This document shows, piece by piece, positions 21,192 through 21,801 of a stretch of DNA of 21,801 nucleotides. Source of the stretch: a virus. The translations under genes were made by a program, and so were the position numbers. The stretch is taken from IMG/VR virus record IMGVR_UViG_3300008217_003407, positions 1 to 21,801 of that record, one strand, 5' to 3'. The notes beneath the pieces were generated by a model. It made no database searches and was not told where the DNA came from. It saw only the letters and a list, made by a program, of their open reading frames with translations. Position 1 is the first letter of the stretch; each line of letters opens with the position of its first letter.

Positions 21192-21801
21192 ATGAAAACC
21201 TTCGTCACTCCTGCCTTCTACAACGCCGGGACAACTTGGCGCTTGCGTGTGGAGCAGGCGATTGACCTCAATGGTGTTGGGACTATCCTCAAAGTCGGCA
21301 ATGCAACTTCCAGTTGGACGGCTGGCAGCCTCACCGTTGACCATTCCTCGGCCACGTCCGTGACCGCCTCTACCACCGGCGGCGGGAATGACGCTCAGTT
21401 TGTCGCAAAGACCCCAGCATCTAGCACTGGTGGCAACTATGTCCTTTTCCAGCAGGGCGATGGTTCGGGCAGTCCGAACAATATGCTCTACTTGCTAGGC
21501 TATACGGCCGACGGCCCTTACTTCAGGCTACAGAGTAGAGACTTCGATGGTGATGAGGGTAATTCCGATGTCTTTCGCGTAACTGACGGCACTGACGACG
21601 TGGCGTTTCTGGGTGGTGTCGGCGTCGGTGCAGGCACGGCTCCGACCAGCGGCCTTGACCTAAACTCCACCCCGCTGGCAAACGTGGGCAACGCGGGGTC
21701 AGACTGGTCAGCCGGTAGCCTCACGGTAGACCATACCTCGGAAGTGGTCGTAACTGTTTCGACAACTGCCGGTGGAAACGACGCTAGACTTGTCTTAAAA
21801 A
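21192..21801 (+). CDS. Tail-fibre-like repeat protein, C-terminus cut by window edge
   Basis: Open from ATG 21192 to the right edge (203 codons), starting MKTFVTPAFYNAGTTWRLRV. A unit of about 50 residues occurs twice, at about residues 25-76 and 155-203, matching DLN...VGNA-x-S-x-W-x-AGSLTVDH...VT-x-STT-x-GGNDA-x-x-V. Between them is DVFRVTDGTDDVAFLGGVGV and then GAGTAPTSGLDLN, the 'GVG/GIGT..P..gLdl' strand pattern common in trimeric phage fibres and spikes. It probably forms a beta-rich receptor-binding or tail-needle protein. The ribosome site is weak (GGGGG eight bases upstream). Because the frame leaves the window, length and C-terminal domain are unknown. Confidence 0.7.
   Translation, partial: MKTFVTPAFYNAGTTWRLRVEQAIDLNGVGTILKVGNATSSWTAGSLTVDHSSATSVTASTTGGGNDAQFVAKTPASSTGGNYVLFQQGDGSGSPNNMLYLLGYTADGPYFRLQSRDFDGDEGNSDVFRVTDGTDDVAFLGGVGVGAGTAPTSGLDLNSTPLANVGNAGSDWSAGSLTVDHTSEVVVTVSTTAGGNDARLVLK

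Overview
The window looks like the structural (late) half of a tailed double-stranded DNA phage (Caudoviricetes), or a prophage of that kind. From about 1.2 kb to the right edge every credible gene lies on the plus strand, tightly packed with ATGA/TGATG overlaps. The recognisable order is: small terminase candidate, large terminase, portal, very large virion proteins, scaffold, major capsid protein, capsid-accessory genes, a sugar/methyl-transfer cassette, and the start of a tail-fibre-like gene. The host cannot be named. The composition is moderately GC-rich, several starts are GTG or TTG, and one promoter appears to give a leaderless mRNA. No integrase, repressor, tRNA, rRNA or CRISPR array is visible.

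Layout. Positions 1-403: two small Cys-containing genes on the minus strand, driven from a sigma70-like promoter at 443-472. Positions 404-1232: a non-coding divergent region packed with dyads (an intrinsic terminator, a 22-bp perfect palindrome, 10- and 12-bp inverted repeats) plus a decayed fragment of a bacterial acyl-CoA ligase. It lies directly upstream of the terminase genes, so it is a reasonable place to look for a cos/pac site. Positions 1233-6350: an unknown gene, TerS candidate, TerL, a stand-alone sigma70-region-4-like protein, portal and two small genes. Positions 6343-12943: two giant virion proteins (975 and 1053 aa) separated by a Pro/Arg-rich gene; this stretch carries dispersed and partly permuted repeats encoding a GxFxLFR peptide. 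Positions 12918-13118: a DUF2292/YezD-like gene followed by a clear terminator. Positions 13207-17051: scaffold, major capsid protein, two Cys/His-rich proteins and a beta-rich virion protein. Positions 17181-20004: a Rossmann-like protein, an FkbM methyltransferase and a NeuB-type sialic acid synthase. Positions 19991-21801: two tiny lysine-rich proteins, unknown genes, and an incomplete tail-fibre-like gene with internal repeats.

How it fits together. TerS/TerL would package DNA through the portal into a head built from the capsid and scaffold proteins. The 1053-aa protein, with a membrane-like segment, is a candidate DNA-ejection protein. The FkbM/NeuB cassette suggests modification of a virion or host glycan. 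The sigma-4-like protein is a candidate transcription co-factor for late genes. The most unusual items are: (i) the large terminase, whose conserved N-terminal PHPGQ motif lies upstream of any ATG/GTG/TTG in its frame, while a well-placed ribosome site and ATG sit one frame away; (ii) the sigma-4-like protein with a changed recognition helix; (iii) the LFR repeat family; (iv) a 25-bp exact repeat shared by two unrelated genes 14 kb apart; (v) the acyl-CoA ligase remnant.
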